DNA from: Piezodorus guildinii | Taxonomy: Eukaryota > Arthropoda > Insecta > Hemiptera > Pentatomidae | Length of the DNA stretch: 64,000 bases | Direction of reading: 5' to 3' | NCBI GenBank assembly: GCA_023052935.1 | Contig: CM041292.1 | Span: forward strand, 40,446,139-40,510,138 | Part shown: piece by piece, positions 43,736-56,062 of the stretch | How the letters are laid out: each line of letters begins with the position of its first letter | Numbering within the stretch: the stretch's first letter is position 1 | The notes under the pieces: generated by a model | Databases searched by the model: none | What the model was told of the DNA's origin: nothing | Seen by the model: the letters and a program-made list of their open reading frames with translations, nothing else | Made by a program: the position numbers and the translations under genes

Positions 43736-44060
43736 GATTTTACAATGGAGGGCACAATCGAAGATTTTTTTACTCTCCTTCTTAACGTCCCAAGTGACAC
43801 ATGTGGCTGGAAGTTTCATACAACAAAATGGGCTCCTTTCAATTGAACAAAGAAGGCTTCATTATTGCCAATTTCTGATCCATTGCGATAATTCCGTTAC
43901 AATACGATTAGGCATTGGTTTCTCTAGGATTTAAGAAGCTGTAGTGTTCTAAACCAAATAAACAGTAAACATCATATTTTTTTGATGAGGTAGGTTAGGG
44001 GCTTTGGAAAAGAATGTGTAGCTCCTCTTTGTTTAGCCACTATCCAGAACGTCTGCTGTT

Positions 44061-44317
44061 AGGGGTTACCTGTAGCATGATGGTTATCATTACAGCCTCC
44101 TATGCCCATGGTCCCGGTTTCAAATCCGCAGGTGGCCCTAGGATTTTTAATGGGACTTTTAACCCCCCGTCCTTCGAAGGGGGTGTTAAAAGGTGATCCC
44201 GAGCTTGTGCGATGACGGGTACTCGTTAAAGATCCCTATCCTAATTAAACCTGTATTGGCAAAATTCAGGACTCCCACAGCAGCATAAAGGAACGTTCAA
44301 TGAATAAAAAACAAACA
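44061..44317 (+). mobile_element. SINE family 1, with 13-bp target duplication
   Basis: aacgtctgctgtt flanks it at 44048-44060 and 44318-44330. The head holds GGGGTTACCTGTAGCATGAT and the B-box-like GGTTTCAAATCCGC; the tail is GAATAAAAAACAAACAAAC. Confidence 0.85.
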
Positions 44318-44344
44318 AACGTCTGCTGTTTTCGCTAAAGATTT

Positions 44345-44640
44345 ACTTCACAGTTATAGTTCTGGACAAAAATAGATCGTTAATGTTTTGACAAAGAAGT
44401 GAGGCACAAAGTTTTTTTCAGTCATTTAATCAATAAGGAGCCTTACTTTCGTTTTTTTTCATAATTCCAATCGGTCATTGACGGCCGATTTGCTTACTTC
44501 GAGTTTTCCTGCAAGTTCTCAAACAGTTGTTTTGAAATTTTCTTCCACTTATGATAGTAGAATATCGTTACCAAGATAAGAGCTCCACCGTTTAGCTAAT
44601 ACTGCCCTCGCCCCACACTTCTTCGATAGGGCTTTGAGGC
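44345..44640 (-). mobile_element. mariner transposase fragment (HTH to catalytic linker)
   Basis: The - strand gives, with two stops and a frame change, VEENFKTTV, ELAGKLEVSKSAVNDRLEL and KKLCASLLCQNINDLFLSRT. These match the second HTH and the CASLL..R...DPFL..IVT region of mariner transposases. No ends seen. The SINE at 44061-44317 landed just beside it. Confidence 0.55.
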
Positions 44641-46135
44641 CCCGTTCCGCTCAACTAAAATAAATTTAAAAGGAAATCACGCTTTTATATCTTACTAAAG
44701 ACTGAATTATTTCCGAGTTCGACAGAGAAGAGTGAATGCAGAGAGTGAATGCTACAGAGTTCGACAAACTTTTTTTTAAAGTGGTTTAAGATGTGTAAAA
44801 ATTCAAATAAATGAATAATTCAACAAACTGGAACACTTTATTATATAGAGGGCTATTTAAAGAAAAATCTAATATTATTTTCCTCATAAGCTAATATTTT
44901 ATATTTATTATTGAAATGGTTTCTGTCTTTAAATTAAGGGAAACAGCGACCTATGTTTTAGGATATCCTTATGAGATTTCAACCACGAACCATGTTTGAA
45001 CATGGTTTTTTAATGCATTCTGAGCAAGGAGGATTTCGGGCTGTTAGGTCTTTGGAATGGCGTCTTTGGGTCTTCTCTAGCGTATCATTATATATATTAT
45101 GTTATCTCTAACTTAGCAGATCCTATCTTAATTGCTCCACGTGGTGCTAAATGCTGATAGGGTAATATGTTCCACTATGTATATTAATATTACATTTCAA
45201 TATACATTTTGTTTTAAATTGTAAATATTTACTATATTAAAATTTTTCTTGTTATGAACATCTGTAAATTGTTTACAATATTTATTTTAAACGATAAATA
45301 ATTAATACCTAATTAATGATCCTGCAATATTACAATAAAATTTTCGTATTTGAAACCCTTATTTTTGCATGATTGTCTATTGTTTAGTTTTAAATTGTAA
45401 ACTAGGTGTTCCCATTGTATATATAAATTTATATTTGTAATATTTTTTTCATATTATGGATACTAAATAAATAAGGCTTATTAATTAGTATGTATGTTAA
45501 ATATATGTAATTAGTACATATTAAATATATATATGTATATTTGATATTGAGGTTTACCGAGCATTATCAAAGTCTGGTCGTATATAACTAGATAAATAAA
45601 TGAAATAAAAAATAATATCACCGATTATGCGACAAGCGTTTGTATAATTTATGATATGATCTTTATTCAACCCCATTTTCCCCCCGTAGAATTTGATTTT
45701 TGTTTCAGTTCGGTTTATATAATACGTCCAAGGAGATCTATTTTTTTCTTTTTTTTCATAACATTTCTTTAGAGTTATTCTTTTGTATATAAATAACATG
45801 GGACAACGGTGTTTTAACTTTTTATAATCATTTTCATTTATATCATTCATGCATAAAAACAAAAAAAAAAAAAAAGGTTTCCTGTTAACTGAAATTCACC
45901 ATAAAAAAGTTTCCATGATAAATATAAAAGAAGAATTATTAATAATTATTAGGTCGTCAGGAAAATAATTCATGATTACATGTTTTTCTTTAAATACCTC
46001 TCTATATAATAAAACACTTATGTTTGTTGGATGATTATTTATTTCTATGAAAAGTAACACCTATTAATCGTCTTCCAATTTACTTCTTCAGCATTTCGCT
46101 ACTTGGAAATATTTCCCTCTTTCCTAAGACGTCAA
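44641..46135. other. AT-rich intergenic stretch
   Basis: No supported gene. A - strand ORF at 45554-45862 is compositionally like random AT-rich sequence. Confidence 0.4.
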
Positions 46136-46139
46136 AGCG

Positions 46140-46390
46140 TGATTTTCGTATCAAGGCCCGGAACGGAGCCAGGAAAATCAATCAATGGGCAAGGGCAGAA
46201 TTAGTGAGAGCACTGTTCAATGGTGTTTCGAAAAATTTAGAGAGGGAGACTTCAGCTTAGAAGACAAAGCGCAATGGTATGACTTCTTCTCTTGACGACC
46301 ATATTATACAAGCAAGAAAATCCATGCAGAGAAATTTGATACAAGCAAATCGACCATTGATAACCACCTCAAGCAAAAAAAACAAAACAA
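46140..46390 (+). mobile_element. mariner transposase fragment (N-terminal)
   Basis: GRISESTVQWCFEKFREGDF then SLEDKA (46184-46270) is the mariner HTH signature. A frame change leads to SSLDDHIIQARKSMQRNLIQ. An A-rich tail follows at about 46375-46400. Not the same copy as the one at 56063. Confidence 0.7.
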
Positions 46391-46592
46391 AAAAAAAACA
46401 TACACGAAAATTGTATTGTTCATCTATTAAACTAATGCGTTATAAAATTAGTCCCTTACTTATTTGACGAAAAAACAACGATCGATTTTTTATAAGAACT
46501 GTTATAAGTGATGAACAGAGGATAACAACTGACTTTCTGGACTGTAGCTCAACAAAGGAGAAGAAGCAGATAACGTTATTGAGCCAAACAGC

Positions 46593-47508
46593 CTTTTTTA
46601 CTTTCACTTACTATATATAGTAAGGGGAAGTATTGCGATCGTGAAAATTTTCGAATTCCAGTTTTCAACGGAAATACACGTTTTAGGGTCTCCTGAGTCC
46701 AAATAACCAAGTCCCGCAAAAAGGTCTGTGTGTGTGTGTGTGTGTGTCTGTGTGTGTGTGCGTGTGTGGTAACTCCCGGGCGGAAACGGTAAGTCCTATG
46801 AAACTGAAATTTCATATTTAAGACAACTATACGCCCGAGACGTGACAAAACTTTTTTCATCAAAATGAGCTTACAGAAGAGGCACTTTATACCATGCATT
46901 TTGCACCTTTTTCGATTTTTCGAAAACGGTTCCGACGATTTTGATTATACTCACTATATCGATGTAAAATTTAATGGGCTTTAATATTATGTAGGTTTTA
47001 TTTGGATAAAAATGGTCTGACAGGGCTTAAATGCCGATATTTTAATTCCCCTAAAGTACCTTTAATTTTGTAGATTCAATAATAATAACTAAATTATCTT
47101 GTTAACGCTGATGAAAAACAGGTAAATATATAAATTGAATAAATTCGATACCCAACTAAAGGAGAAAACAGAAAAAATATTTTTAATGCAATTTTTCGTT
47201 TTGAACATAAGAGCAGTAATATACATGTATGATATACCGTTGGAAAGCTAAAGATTTTAGAAAAAATGTCATCTCATACACAAGCTTTTAGAATTTAATG
47301 GAGAGTGATGAAAAGAAGATAAAACTAACTGTTTTTTTAAGATAATATTATAATAGATTTTTTAATAAAACACAGGTTTCTATATAAATTCAATATGATT
47401 AATTCCTTAATAATTTCACGTATTTTTATCTCTAACTGTATTTGAAAATTCTTTCATTGATTTTAAAAATGGAGGTAAGTGAAAGTCGTGTGTTTCCCGC
47501 ACCAGATT
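46593..47508 (+). repeat. AF element, most complete copy (~0.9 kb)
   Basis: Starts TTTTTTACTTTCACTTACTA and ends GGTAAGTGAAAGTCGTGTG plus a CCGCACCAGATT tail. The ACTTTCACTTAC and GTAAGTGAAAGT ends are 12-bp inverted repeats. Features shared by copies: GCGATCGTGAAAATTTTCG, GTTTTCAACGGAAATACACG, (GT)n, GGTTCCGACGATTTTGATTA, and GGAAAGCTAAAGATTTTAG. No conserved ORF. The superfamily is unknown. Confidence 0.82.
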
Positions 47509-48645
47509 TTTTTTTTTCAAACCTTCAATTTATTATGCATAAATGACCTTCTATTACTCAAAGATAGAAAGATCCTTTATAAAGTTCGTTCATTCTAATA
47601 ATTCAAATTATATTTAGCGAGAATGAAAAAACTAACTTTTTCTGTGTTGGTAGAAATATATCGAACTTAGCATGTCCAAGTTTCCTACTAACCATCCCAA
47701 AAATGAATTGAAGTAATGTGTCATAACGAAAGTACCAATTCTTTTTTTAATAGCTGATTTGGGTTTCAGCAGATTTCGATATTCCAAAATAGTAATGCAG
47801 ACTATTTTTATTAATAAAAACAGATATAAATATATGTTTTCTTTTAAACCGGTAATCCTACATTATTTTTCTGACAACCCAATATATCCTTCTTCAGGTT
47901 TTTAGTACTTCTAGGAATAATAAGTTTGTGTAACTCTCCTATCTAAATATTTTTTCATTTTCTCATAGCAGTGATCACCATCGCGAATCGTGCTTTTCTG
48001 CAACCATTTTAGGAAGGATTGAGGAATCCTTTTGATGGAAAGCATTGATGGTTGGGATGTGCAGGAGAGAGCCCGTTGAAGTAATTATTAGCCTCACCCT
48101 CCAGCGATGGTTATGAGGGGCTAGTGCAAACATCTTGTTACTTTCCCAACCACCCTAGCGTGTCCTAACGAAAGTACCACTTACTCTTTTAATATCTTAT
48201 TTGGTTTTTAGCAGATTTTTATCTTCCATGGTCCCGTGCTTCCGTTAATACTTAATTTAGCTATATTAGCGAATCTCTATCTGGAATATTTTCTTATTTG
48301 ACCTGGAATGGACTAATTACTTTGTTGATAACAAACTGATTACAAATATAAGGAAAGCTTCAATAAAATCGTATGTGTATTTGCTACACTTTATTTTAAA
48401 AGGTTAATTTATATAATATAATTTTAGTTTATTTATTTATTTATTTTTTTAATAATTTATTTTTACATCCACACCTGTCGCTCAGCCCGTGACAATAAGC
48501 GGATTTGATAACAATTGATATAAAGGGCATGTAAGGCATGAGAGAGGTCGATACTCATTGGCATCTACTTCTAGCTTGAATTTTAAAAGAGTTTACTTAA
48601 GGAGATCTCTTAGCCAGCTTCTTTTCAGCCTATTTTCGCTTATTA
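47509..48645. other. Intergenic, with a ~70-bp imperfect direct repeat
   Basis: TAACGAAAGTACCA... followed by TTTAATA..TGATTTGG and AGCAGATTT occurs at about 47722-47785 and again at 48165-48228. Nothing else recognised. Confidence 0.45.
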
Positions 48646-48649
48646 GACG

Positions 48650-48955
48650 CCGTTTTCGGCTTCTTTAACACTCAGTAGATTAACGGCCACACCTTCCTCT
48701 TCATTACAAAAGGCTCATCTACATGATAATCATAAGAGCAATCTGGACTCATGAAATGGAGCTTTGGAGCTCTACTAAATCATCGAATTCCTCTCATAAC
48801 CAAACCAAAATCAGTCGCGAATCTTCAATATGATGTCACGTATAAATTCATCCATAAAGACCTTATTTTTCATATGATACTGATTTGGCTCGAACAAGGT
48901 ATCAATCCTTCTACAAAAAACTCCAATCCGCTGTACGCGGTGAGAAAATAGTTAG
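48650..48955 (+). mobile_element. Jockey-type LINE RT C-terminal fragment
   Basis: HYKRLIYMIIIRAIWTHEME then LW and KSSNSS parallel the fragments at 6205 and 42050(-). Frame is interrupted, no 3' tail. Confidence 0.6.
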
Positions 48956-49235
48956 GTAAATTTTGGGAGATTTGGTGAGATTGAATTATCAGACACTCTC
49001 ACATACGTTTCAACGTATTATAATAAATATTCAATTGCCGAATTTTTTTTAAAACTTCATCATTTATTTTTTTAATCTTTTGTTATAAATAATGTTATAT
49101 AAATTTCTTAAAATGGAGGTTCAACATTAAAAAAAAAAAAATCCACGATGTTTATATTACACTTGTTTGTTTTGATATAAATTTATCATTTCTTTTTATC
49201 TTTTAAAAGTCTTTTTAAATCTTTTTATCTTTTAA

Positions 49236-49535
49236 GGGGAGCGGCGTGGTCTAGTGTATAGAGCGCTAGTCTGCTGTGCTCCGGGTCCTAGGTTCGAATC
49301 CCGGCTATGGCAGAATATTATTTATTCTGTTATTTCAGTCGGGGGGCGACCCTAGGGTATGGAGACCCTCCTGGGGCAGACCCAGCCTCTCTAAATTGGG
49401 TACCCAAAATAATTGGGGAAAAACTTGGCGGCTGAGCGTGATTAAGGCCTAATTGCACTGCCGTTGGCCTAGAAACAGTACGAATCTCTATATGTACTGA
49501 GCCCAAGACCCTTCATGGGTTTTAGTGGTACAGGT
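49236..49535 (+). mobile_element. tRNA-derived SINE, family 2, with 14-bp target duplication
   Basis: tttttatcttttaa is found at 49222-49235 and again at 49536-49549. The first ~80 bases look like a tRNA: A box TGGTCTAGTGTATAGAGCG and a perfect B box GGTTCGAATCC. The ~220-bp body (GGGGGCGACCCTAGGGTATG and on) is unrelated to SINE family 1. Only one copy in the window. Confidence 0.85.
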
Positions 49536-49639
49536 TTTTTATCTTTTAAAAAAATGTATCTTTATCAGATTCATAAGATCTTATAGGATTTTTAAAAAGT
49601 AACATTTGATGTTATTATCCGAATGTAAAAAAAAATATG

Positions 49640-49905
49640 GCATCTTCCTCTCCCGCTACTTTCGTAAACTCTCACAAGACCACCCTCTCACGGCATTCAA
49701 GACCTGTTTTCTCACCATGTAGAACGGACTTAATCCACAAGTTTCTATCCTAATATCCTCATCGACTCCTGAAATCATCCGAGGTGTCTAAGAAGAAGTT
49801 GGCCGCGGATTTTGAATTTCTGTTGGAGTACAGCCAATGGGTGGTGGATTTTATTATACTTCCATCATATTTATGATTTCTTAATAAAGTTGTAAATTTC
49901 AATTC
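49640..49905 (+). mobile_element. LINE 3'-end remnant
   Basis: Ends in a TAATAAAGTTGTAAATTTCA-like tail resembling the Jockey tails of this window. The preceding 200 bp (GGCATCTTCCTCTCCC, CATCCGAGGTGTCTAAGAAG) resemble 6500-6600 in order and content. Confidence 0.45.
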
Positions 49906-50929
49906 ATATTTATATATGCTTACTAGAAAAGAAAGGAGTCTCGGGTTTGAATCTCCGCTGTTTCGGCTTCCAAAAGGAAAAATAAAAAGTGATCATGCAG
50001 CTATCTCGTGGTCTCTTGAGGAAGTAAGAACGACCCCTACCAGGAGTTACAAGAGACCGGAATACTGTTCACGTTCTTGCGTTTATTCTCTCGTATCTAT
50101 GGTCTTAGTCAGTAAAAGCACAAAATGACGACGAAATAAATTCAAAAAGTTTTCCAGGCCAAGGGATGGAGAGAAGAAGGAAGAGAGGTGAACGAGACAG
50201 ACATGAATGACGAACATATTATCCATGTTTTCACCAGCCATATTCTCATCTCACAATAAATCTACATTTTTAAAACTTTTTCTGTCGAAATTACTCAACA
50301 GAAATTACAATACTAAATAGTGACCTTGACATTACGTTCGTCATAGCAACTGCCACAAATCGTTCCAATACTTTTCAGGACGGACTTGCCTCAAGTCCAC
50401 AGCCTCAGAACCTATCCACTGCTAAAACCACTAATAACCCGCCCAGAAGACCATCGAGGCGCTGGCCAAGAGACTTGACTGATTGCCATTTGTTTTTTAT
50501 TACCTATTTAATCTTCATAATCTTTGTTTTAGCTTATATTGTATTTTTATTTCTGTTGTTTAGCATATTTTCTTATTTCATAAGTATATGGCAAATGTCT
50601 TTACTGTCAAAACATTATTTAAATACAATTTGTCACTGAATGATTTGTTTTTTATTTATATCTATGCATTTCTTACATGTGCTGCCAGCGCGGGATTTTA
50701 ATTAACAACATTAAATCTACTTACTGTAGAAAATAAAAGTTTGAAAATTCGGTATTTAAGCCCTTTCAGGCTATTAGAATAAGGATAAAACCCATAGAAT
50801 ATAAAAGTGTGTGTAATTATACATAGGTATAATGAATTTATTCGGAATCAATATTAAATATTACAGTCAATCCCTAAAAGATGTACTGTATTATTTTCTT
50901 CTTCCAGAAAAACAAGCGCCGACTTCCAA

Positions 50930-51370
50930 GAACCTATAAGATAGCGGACATAGCAAACCGGCGAACAGTATATCATCTTGGCATCACTAACTCGTCACTG
51001 CAATAAAAAACTATGGAGGTGGCCAAGACAAACCGACTGAACCATCTTCTGACATCTCCAAACCTATCACTCCGCCTCAAATTAATGATTTATAAATGAT
51101 CTGGCCATCATTGCTGCTTGGTACACCCTGTTAGCTAATATAAAACCTGCCACGGCGAAGAAGTTCCGACAGTTTCATAATGGCGTGCTTAGACGTATAG
51201 TAAGACATACGACACTACAAAATACTAAAACAGACATATTTAACTCACGACAGTGACTGACTACATCACTAGGAGACAGATTAAATTCTTTGACAGCCCA
51301 AAATTTTGTACAAACCCTTTATTTCAGACTCTTTCCCCAACAGGTAGGCCACAAAGCTGGCAACAATATG
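50930..51370 (+). mobile_element. LINE RT C-terminal remnant
   Basis: Frame-broken translation gives HLLTSPNLSLRLKLMIYK, NIKPATAKKFRQFHNGVLRR and IVRHTT, like the end of R1/Jockey-type ORF2 (LSLR.KL.IYK..IRPI..Y...W). No ends visible. Confidence 0.5.
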
Positions 51371-52061
51371 TAGGGAGCCTCAGCCTTCACTGAGGATTAA
51401 TCAATGATTCAAAAAAACGGTGAGCCCCGTCACTTGATGACACACCTACGAAGACATCTTTTCCCGCCTCCTCATCCCTTTCTTAAATGTACCATGTACA
51501 GTAGAAGAGAGATACAACAAACCTACAGATTCGAGAATTTCAACCCAAACTACAAGGGGTTTTGAAATAAAAAAAAATAAAAAATTCGGGATCATTCGAA
51601 CCATTTTCTAGAAAGTTCTTCAACCTGTACGACATATCCCCGTTCGAGAGACTTTTTTGTTCAATTGAACAAGTGGGAAAAATCTGTTTCAAACTGGAAG
51701 GTGTAAAATTTATAATGAAATGTTCAAAGACTTTTTTTTTTATGTGATAGTGAAGGCGTCGTCCAAGCAAACTGTTGGTTATAAAATCCACTGAGTCTCG
51801 ACCCATTAATGATTTCTCTCTATCATGCGAACTTTTGTTCAGCGAATCACGGGCCAGCGTGAAGAAAGTGTGAATCATTAGGGAAGATTGATACTGTTGA
51901 TATGTATCTTTTCCTCTACGTCATTTGAGAGTTATGTTGCAAAATAGGGCAGACCTGCTTAAACAAACCTCTACTTCCTGCTCAGTGTGGCGATCTGAAA
52001 CTCTAAAGAAACTCTTTTCAAGATGTCAATACGCATAAATAATATGTCTAAATTTAGTTTT
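51371..52061. other. Intergenic stretch
   Basis: A - strand ORF at 51540-51878 has no recognised motif. Nothing else supported. Confidence 0.35.
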
Positions 52062-52703
52062 TACTTTCACTTAAATATATTGGAAATGTATTGTAAGGGT
52101 CGTTTTAAGGTTCCTGAGTCCAAACGATTAAAAGGTTCAGAAAAAGGTCTCTGTGAATATGGTAAAGTATAGCTCAAAAACTAGAAATAAAAAACTGATA
52201 TTTCATATTTAAGAGAACTAAATTCCTGGAGTATTATAGCAACTGTTTCACCAAAATCGACATAACAGAAGAGCCACATCATCGAAAAAGTCTATAAAGA
52301 TTTTGATTAAAATAAATATATTAATGTAAAATTAAATATACTTTAATTTCCTGTGGATTTTATCCTGTTTGAAGTAGTCTGATAGGTTTAAATAACTATT
52401 TTTTTAAAATTCTTTCTCCAAAGTACCTTTAATTTGATGATGAAAAAGAGTTCATTTATTATTGTTAGCGTCAAAAAAATAGGTATATATGAAAAATAAA
52501 ATACTTTGATTATCAACTTAAGAAGAAAACAATAAAAGTATTTTTTACAGATTAATTTTTTTTTTCTGTTTCCGCAAATAAGAATCGCTGTATTATATAC
52601 TGTTGGAAAATATTTTAGAAAAAATGTCATCTTATATACGAAGTTATATGAGGTAATGGAGAGTAATGAAAAACGGATGAAACTTTGAAATTGATGTAGA
52701 TAA
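52062..52703 (+). repeat. AF element, 5' part, broken by FB2
   Basis: Starts TTTTTACTTTCACTTAAATA and aligns in order with the 46.6-kb copy: CCTGAGTCCAAACGATTAAA, a short GT-like part, GGTTTAAATAACTATTTTTTT, CTGTTGGAAAATATTTTAG. It stops at the left edge of the foldback FB2. Confidence 0.65.
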
Positions 52704-52709
52704 TATAGC

Positions 52710-52880
52710 ATTTCCAAGTCAAATTCAACCTTTTCCAAGTCAAATTCAACCTTTTCCAAGTCAAATTCAACCTTTTCCAAGTCAAATTCAACCTTTTCCA
52801 AGTCAAATTCAACCTTTTCCAAGTCAAATTCAACCTTTCCAAGTCAAATTCAACCTTTTCCATTTCAAATTCAACCTTTT
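52710..52880 (-). repeat. 21-bp tandem array, left arm of FB2
   Basis: About eight units, nearly identical. Because 21 is a multiple of three, frames stay open through the array and spell the 7-residue repeat KVEFDLE on the - strand. Confidence 0.9.
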
Positions 52881-55065
52881 TCGATTTCAATAAAATAATA
52901 AAAATCAAATTAACATGATTTTATGTTTTAATGGTTATTTTAATTACACCTTGTGTTTTTAACCCTTGTGGCTTGTTAAATGTTCCCAGGGGCCTTTCTG
53001 CATATAATTAGTCACGAATATAATAATAAGTATAATCGATACTTTAATTTTAAGACATTTGCGATACAAGGTCTGGTAGTCGGATTAGCGGGATTCGTTT
53101 TATTTTAGTTTTATAATCGCGGGCGAAAATATTATCAATAGAGGTTTATTTTAACTTTTTCGTATTTATTGGATAGTAGGCTCAGCAGATGCGTTCCCAA
53201 AGGTTCGTTACCGACTACACTATTAATTTCAATAGCGCTCGCTCAAATATGGGTTTATTATAACTTTTTCGTATTTATTGGGTACTAGGCTCAGTGCCTG
53301 CGTTCCCAAAAGTTCGTTACCGATTACACTATTAATTTTAATCGCGCTCGCTCAAATATAGGTTTATTATAACTTTTTCGTATTTATTGGATACAAGGCT
53401 CAGTAGCTGCGTTACGGGGGGTTCTTTCCCGACCATTCTATTAATTATTCGTGCGCTCGCTCAAATATGGGTTTATTATAACTTTTTCGTATTTATTGGA
53501 TACTAGACTCAGTTGCTGCGTTACGGGGGGTTCTTTCCCGACCATTCTATTAATTATTCGTACGCTCGCTCAAATATGGGTTTATTATAACTTTTTCGTA
53601 TTTATTCGCTATTAGGCTCAGTTGATGCGTTGCGGGGATTGCTATCCCAGTTGTTCAATTTATTTTAAGTGCTCTCGCTCAAGAAGAGGTTTATTTTAAC
53701 TTGTTCGTATTTACTGCATACTAGGCTCAGCAGATGCGTAACCAAGGACTCGTTACAGATTATACTATTAATTTTAATTGCGCTAACTCAAGTAGAGGTT
53801 TATCAAATAAGAATGTACTTATAAAATCGTTCTGTTTAGCTGATTGTTATCAAACTCCTAAATATTAACCAAAAAGATAAGCGGTAACCCAATTCATGAA
53901 AAGTTACAAAAAACACGAAATAAACATACATTAGACCAACTGACTAAAAAAACATTAACACATTCACTAACAAAACTCACGAAACACAAATACAGAAATT
54001 AGCATAGAAAAGAAACACGAATTTATCATAAATCCATAATTGAGCGAGCGCGATAACAATTAATAGTGTAATCGGTAACGAACCTTTGGGAACGCAGCTA
54101 CCGAGCCTTGTATCCAATAAATACGAAAAAGTTATAATAAACCCATATTTGAGCGAGCGCGATTAAAATTAATAGTATAATCGGTAAAGAACCTTTGGGA
54201 ACGCATCTGCTGAGCCTACTATCCAATAAATACGAAAAAGTTAAAATAAACCTCTTCTTGAGCGAGAGCACTTAAAATAAATTGAACAACTGGGATAGCA
54301 ATCCCCGCAACGCATCAACTGAGCCTAATAGCGAATAAATACGAAAAAGTTATAATAAACCCATATTTGAGCGAGCGCACGAATAATTAATAGAATGGTC
54401 GGGAAAGAACTTTTGGGAACGCGGGCACTGAGCCTAGTACCCAATAAATACGAAAAAGTTATAATAAACCCATATTTGAGCGAGCGCTATTGAAATTAAT
54501 AGTGTAGTCGGTAACGAACCTTTGGGAACGCATCTGCTGAGCCTACTATCCAATAAATACGAAAAAGTTATAATAAACCCATATTTGAGCGAGCGCGATT
54601 AAAATTAATAGTGTAGTCGGTAACGGACCTTTGGGAACGCAGCTACTGAGCCTTGTATCCAATAAATACGAAAAAGTTATAATAAACCCATATTTGAGCG
54701 AGCGCGATTAAAATTAATAGTATAATCGGTAAAGAACCTTTGGGAACGCATCTGCTGAGCCTACTATCCAATAAATACGAAAAAGTTAAAATAAACCTCT
54801 ATTGATAATATTTTCGCCCGCGATTATAAAACTAAAATAAAACGAATCCCGCTAATCCCACTACCAGACCTTGTATCGCAAATGTCTTAAAATTAAAGTA
54901 TCGGTTATACTTATTATTATATTCGTGACTAATTATATGCAGAAAGGCCCCTGGGAACATTTAACAAGCCACAAGGGTTAAAAACACAAGGTGTAATTAA
55001 AATAACCATTAAAACATAAAATCATGTTAATTTGATTTTTATTATTTTATTGAAATCGAAAAAGG

Positions 55066-55190
55066 TTGAATTTGAAATGGAAAAGGTTGAATTTGACTTG
55101 GAAAAGGTTGAATTTGACTTGGAAAAGGTTGAATTTGACTTGGAAATGGTTGAATTTGACTTGGAAAAGGTTGAATTTGACTTGGAAATG
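55066..55190 (+). repeat. 21-bp tandem array, right arm of FB2
   Basis: Inverted counterpart of the left array with about six units; one unit has ATGG in place of AAGG. The + strand encodes the same KVEFDLE repeat. Confidence 0.9.
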
Positions 55191-55199
55191 CTATATATT

Positions 55200-56055
55200 T
55201 TTTTCTCTTCATACTTATCTTCTCGCACCTGTCAGAAGCATATATTATATTATCATCAGCATATATACAACATATATCAAATTATCATCAGAAAATTTGC
55301 TATACAAAACTTCGGCAGCAGACATAATTGGCATGGGGAAGGAAAGTGTCCAGCAGCACCCCTTTCTAGGCTGTAATTTAGCAGAGGAGGTCTCTCATCC
55401 AGCTTCTCTTCAACCGTCTTGTAACAGTAATTCTTCTAATAATTTTAACTGAACGATTTTTTTAAATTTATTATTATTATTGTTTAATTATATTAATTAT
55501 CATATATATGAACATCTTACTAGCGCCATCAGAGTGAGTGGTATACCTAAGAATAAGATTGGAGCGACATATGATCGTGTCAGTTTACTGCTACAATAAA
55601 ATAAGAGCTGTTATGAAGAGATCGTACAGGCTTTACCACTTGTTACTATTCCTAGCACTATAATTATGGTTGAAAGCCAAAACCTATAAAAGTATATTGC
55701 GACCCGCATTGATACTAATTTAATTTAATGGAGCTTCATTGTTCACACACTTACGAGGCGTGTTGGTGCTGTCCATCTTAAAAAATTTCTAAATACTGTC
55801 TAGCGAAAAATTGTGAGATCAACATCAATGTACCCAGAACAACTCCACGATTTTCCATCTTTATCTGTATTTATAAAAAAGAAAAATATATATTTTTTAT
55901 ATTACTCAATTCCCTGTTACAGACCTTGAAACTGTTCGTTGTTATAATTTTACGAAAGATACTCTAACAGGAAATAAAAAATACATTGTACCCCAGCACC
56001 GAAAAACATCCTGTGAACGAATAACATAACATCAATGTAGAGAAACAGTTTTTAA
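55200..56055. other. Intergenic stretch
   Basis: No supported gene. A patch at 55315-55430 (ggcatggggaaggaaagtgt, ctctcatccagcttctcttc) recalls LINE 3' regions elsewhere in the window but is too short to assign. Confidence 0.35.
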
Positions 56056-56062
56056 TAATTTA

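Larger units (their letters stand above)
52703..55196. mobile_element. Foldback element FB2 with two orders of tandem repeats in its arms
   Basis: Outer edges atatagcatttccaag (left) and its inverse (right) define a ~2.5-kb element. Each arm starts with a 21-bp tandem array (TTCCAAGTCAAATTCAACC plus two bases; about eight units left, six right). Then comes ~250 bp of single-copy sequence, then ~109-bp tandem units (GGTTTATTATAACTTTTTCG ... CGCTCGCTCAAATAT): six left (53141-53796) and about seven right (54030-54800). The central ~225 bp (53800-54025) is not palindromic. No transposase. The design is like Drosophila FB elements, but the sequence is not recognised. Confidence 0.88.

Noticed and set aside
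49236..49315. A stand-alone tRNA gene
   Set aside because: The tRNA-like head continues into a 220-bp body and the whole unit has a 14-bp target duplication, so it is a SINE.
52710..52880. CRISPR-like direct repeats
   Set aside because: Units are contiguous 21-bp tandem repeats without spacers, in a eukaryotic genome.
52388..52908. Repetitive ORFs over the 21-bp array as a host gene
   Set aside because: The frame is open only because the repeat unit is 21 bp; it lies in the arm of a foldback and recurs inverted at 55.1 kb.
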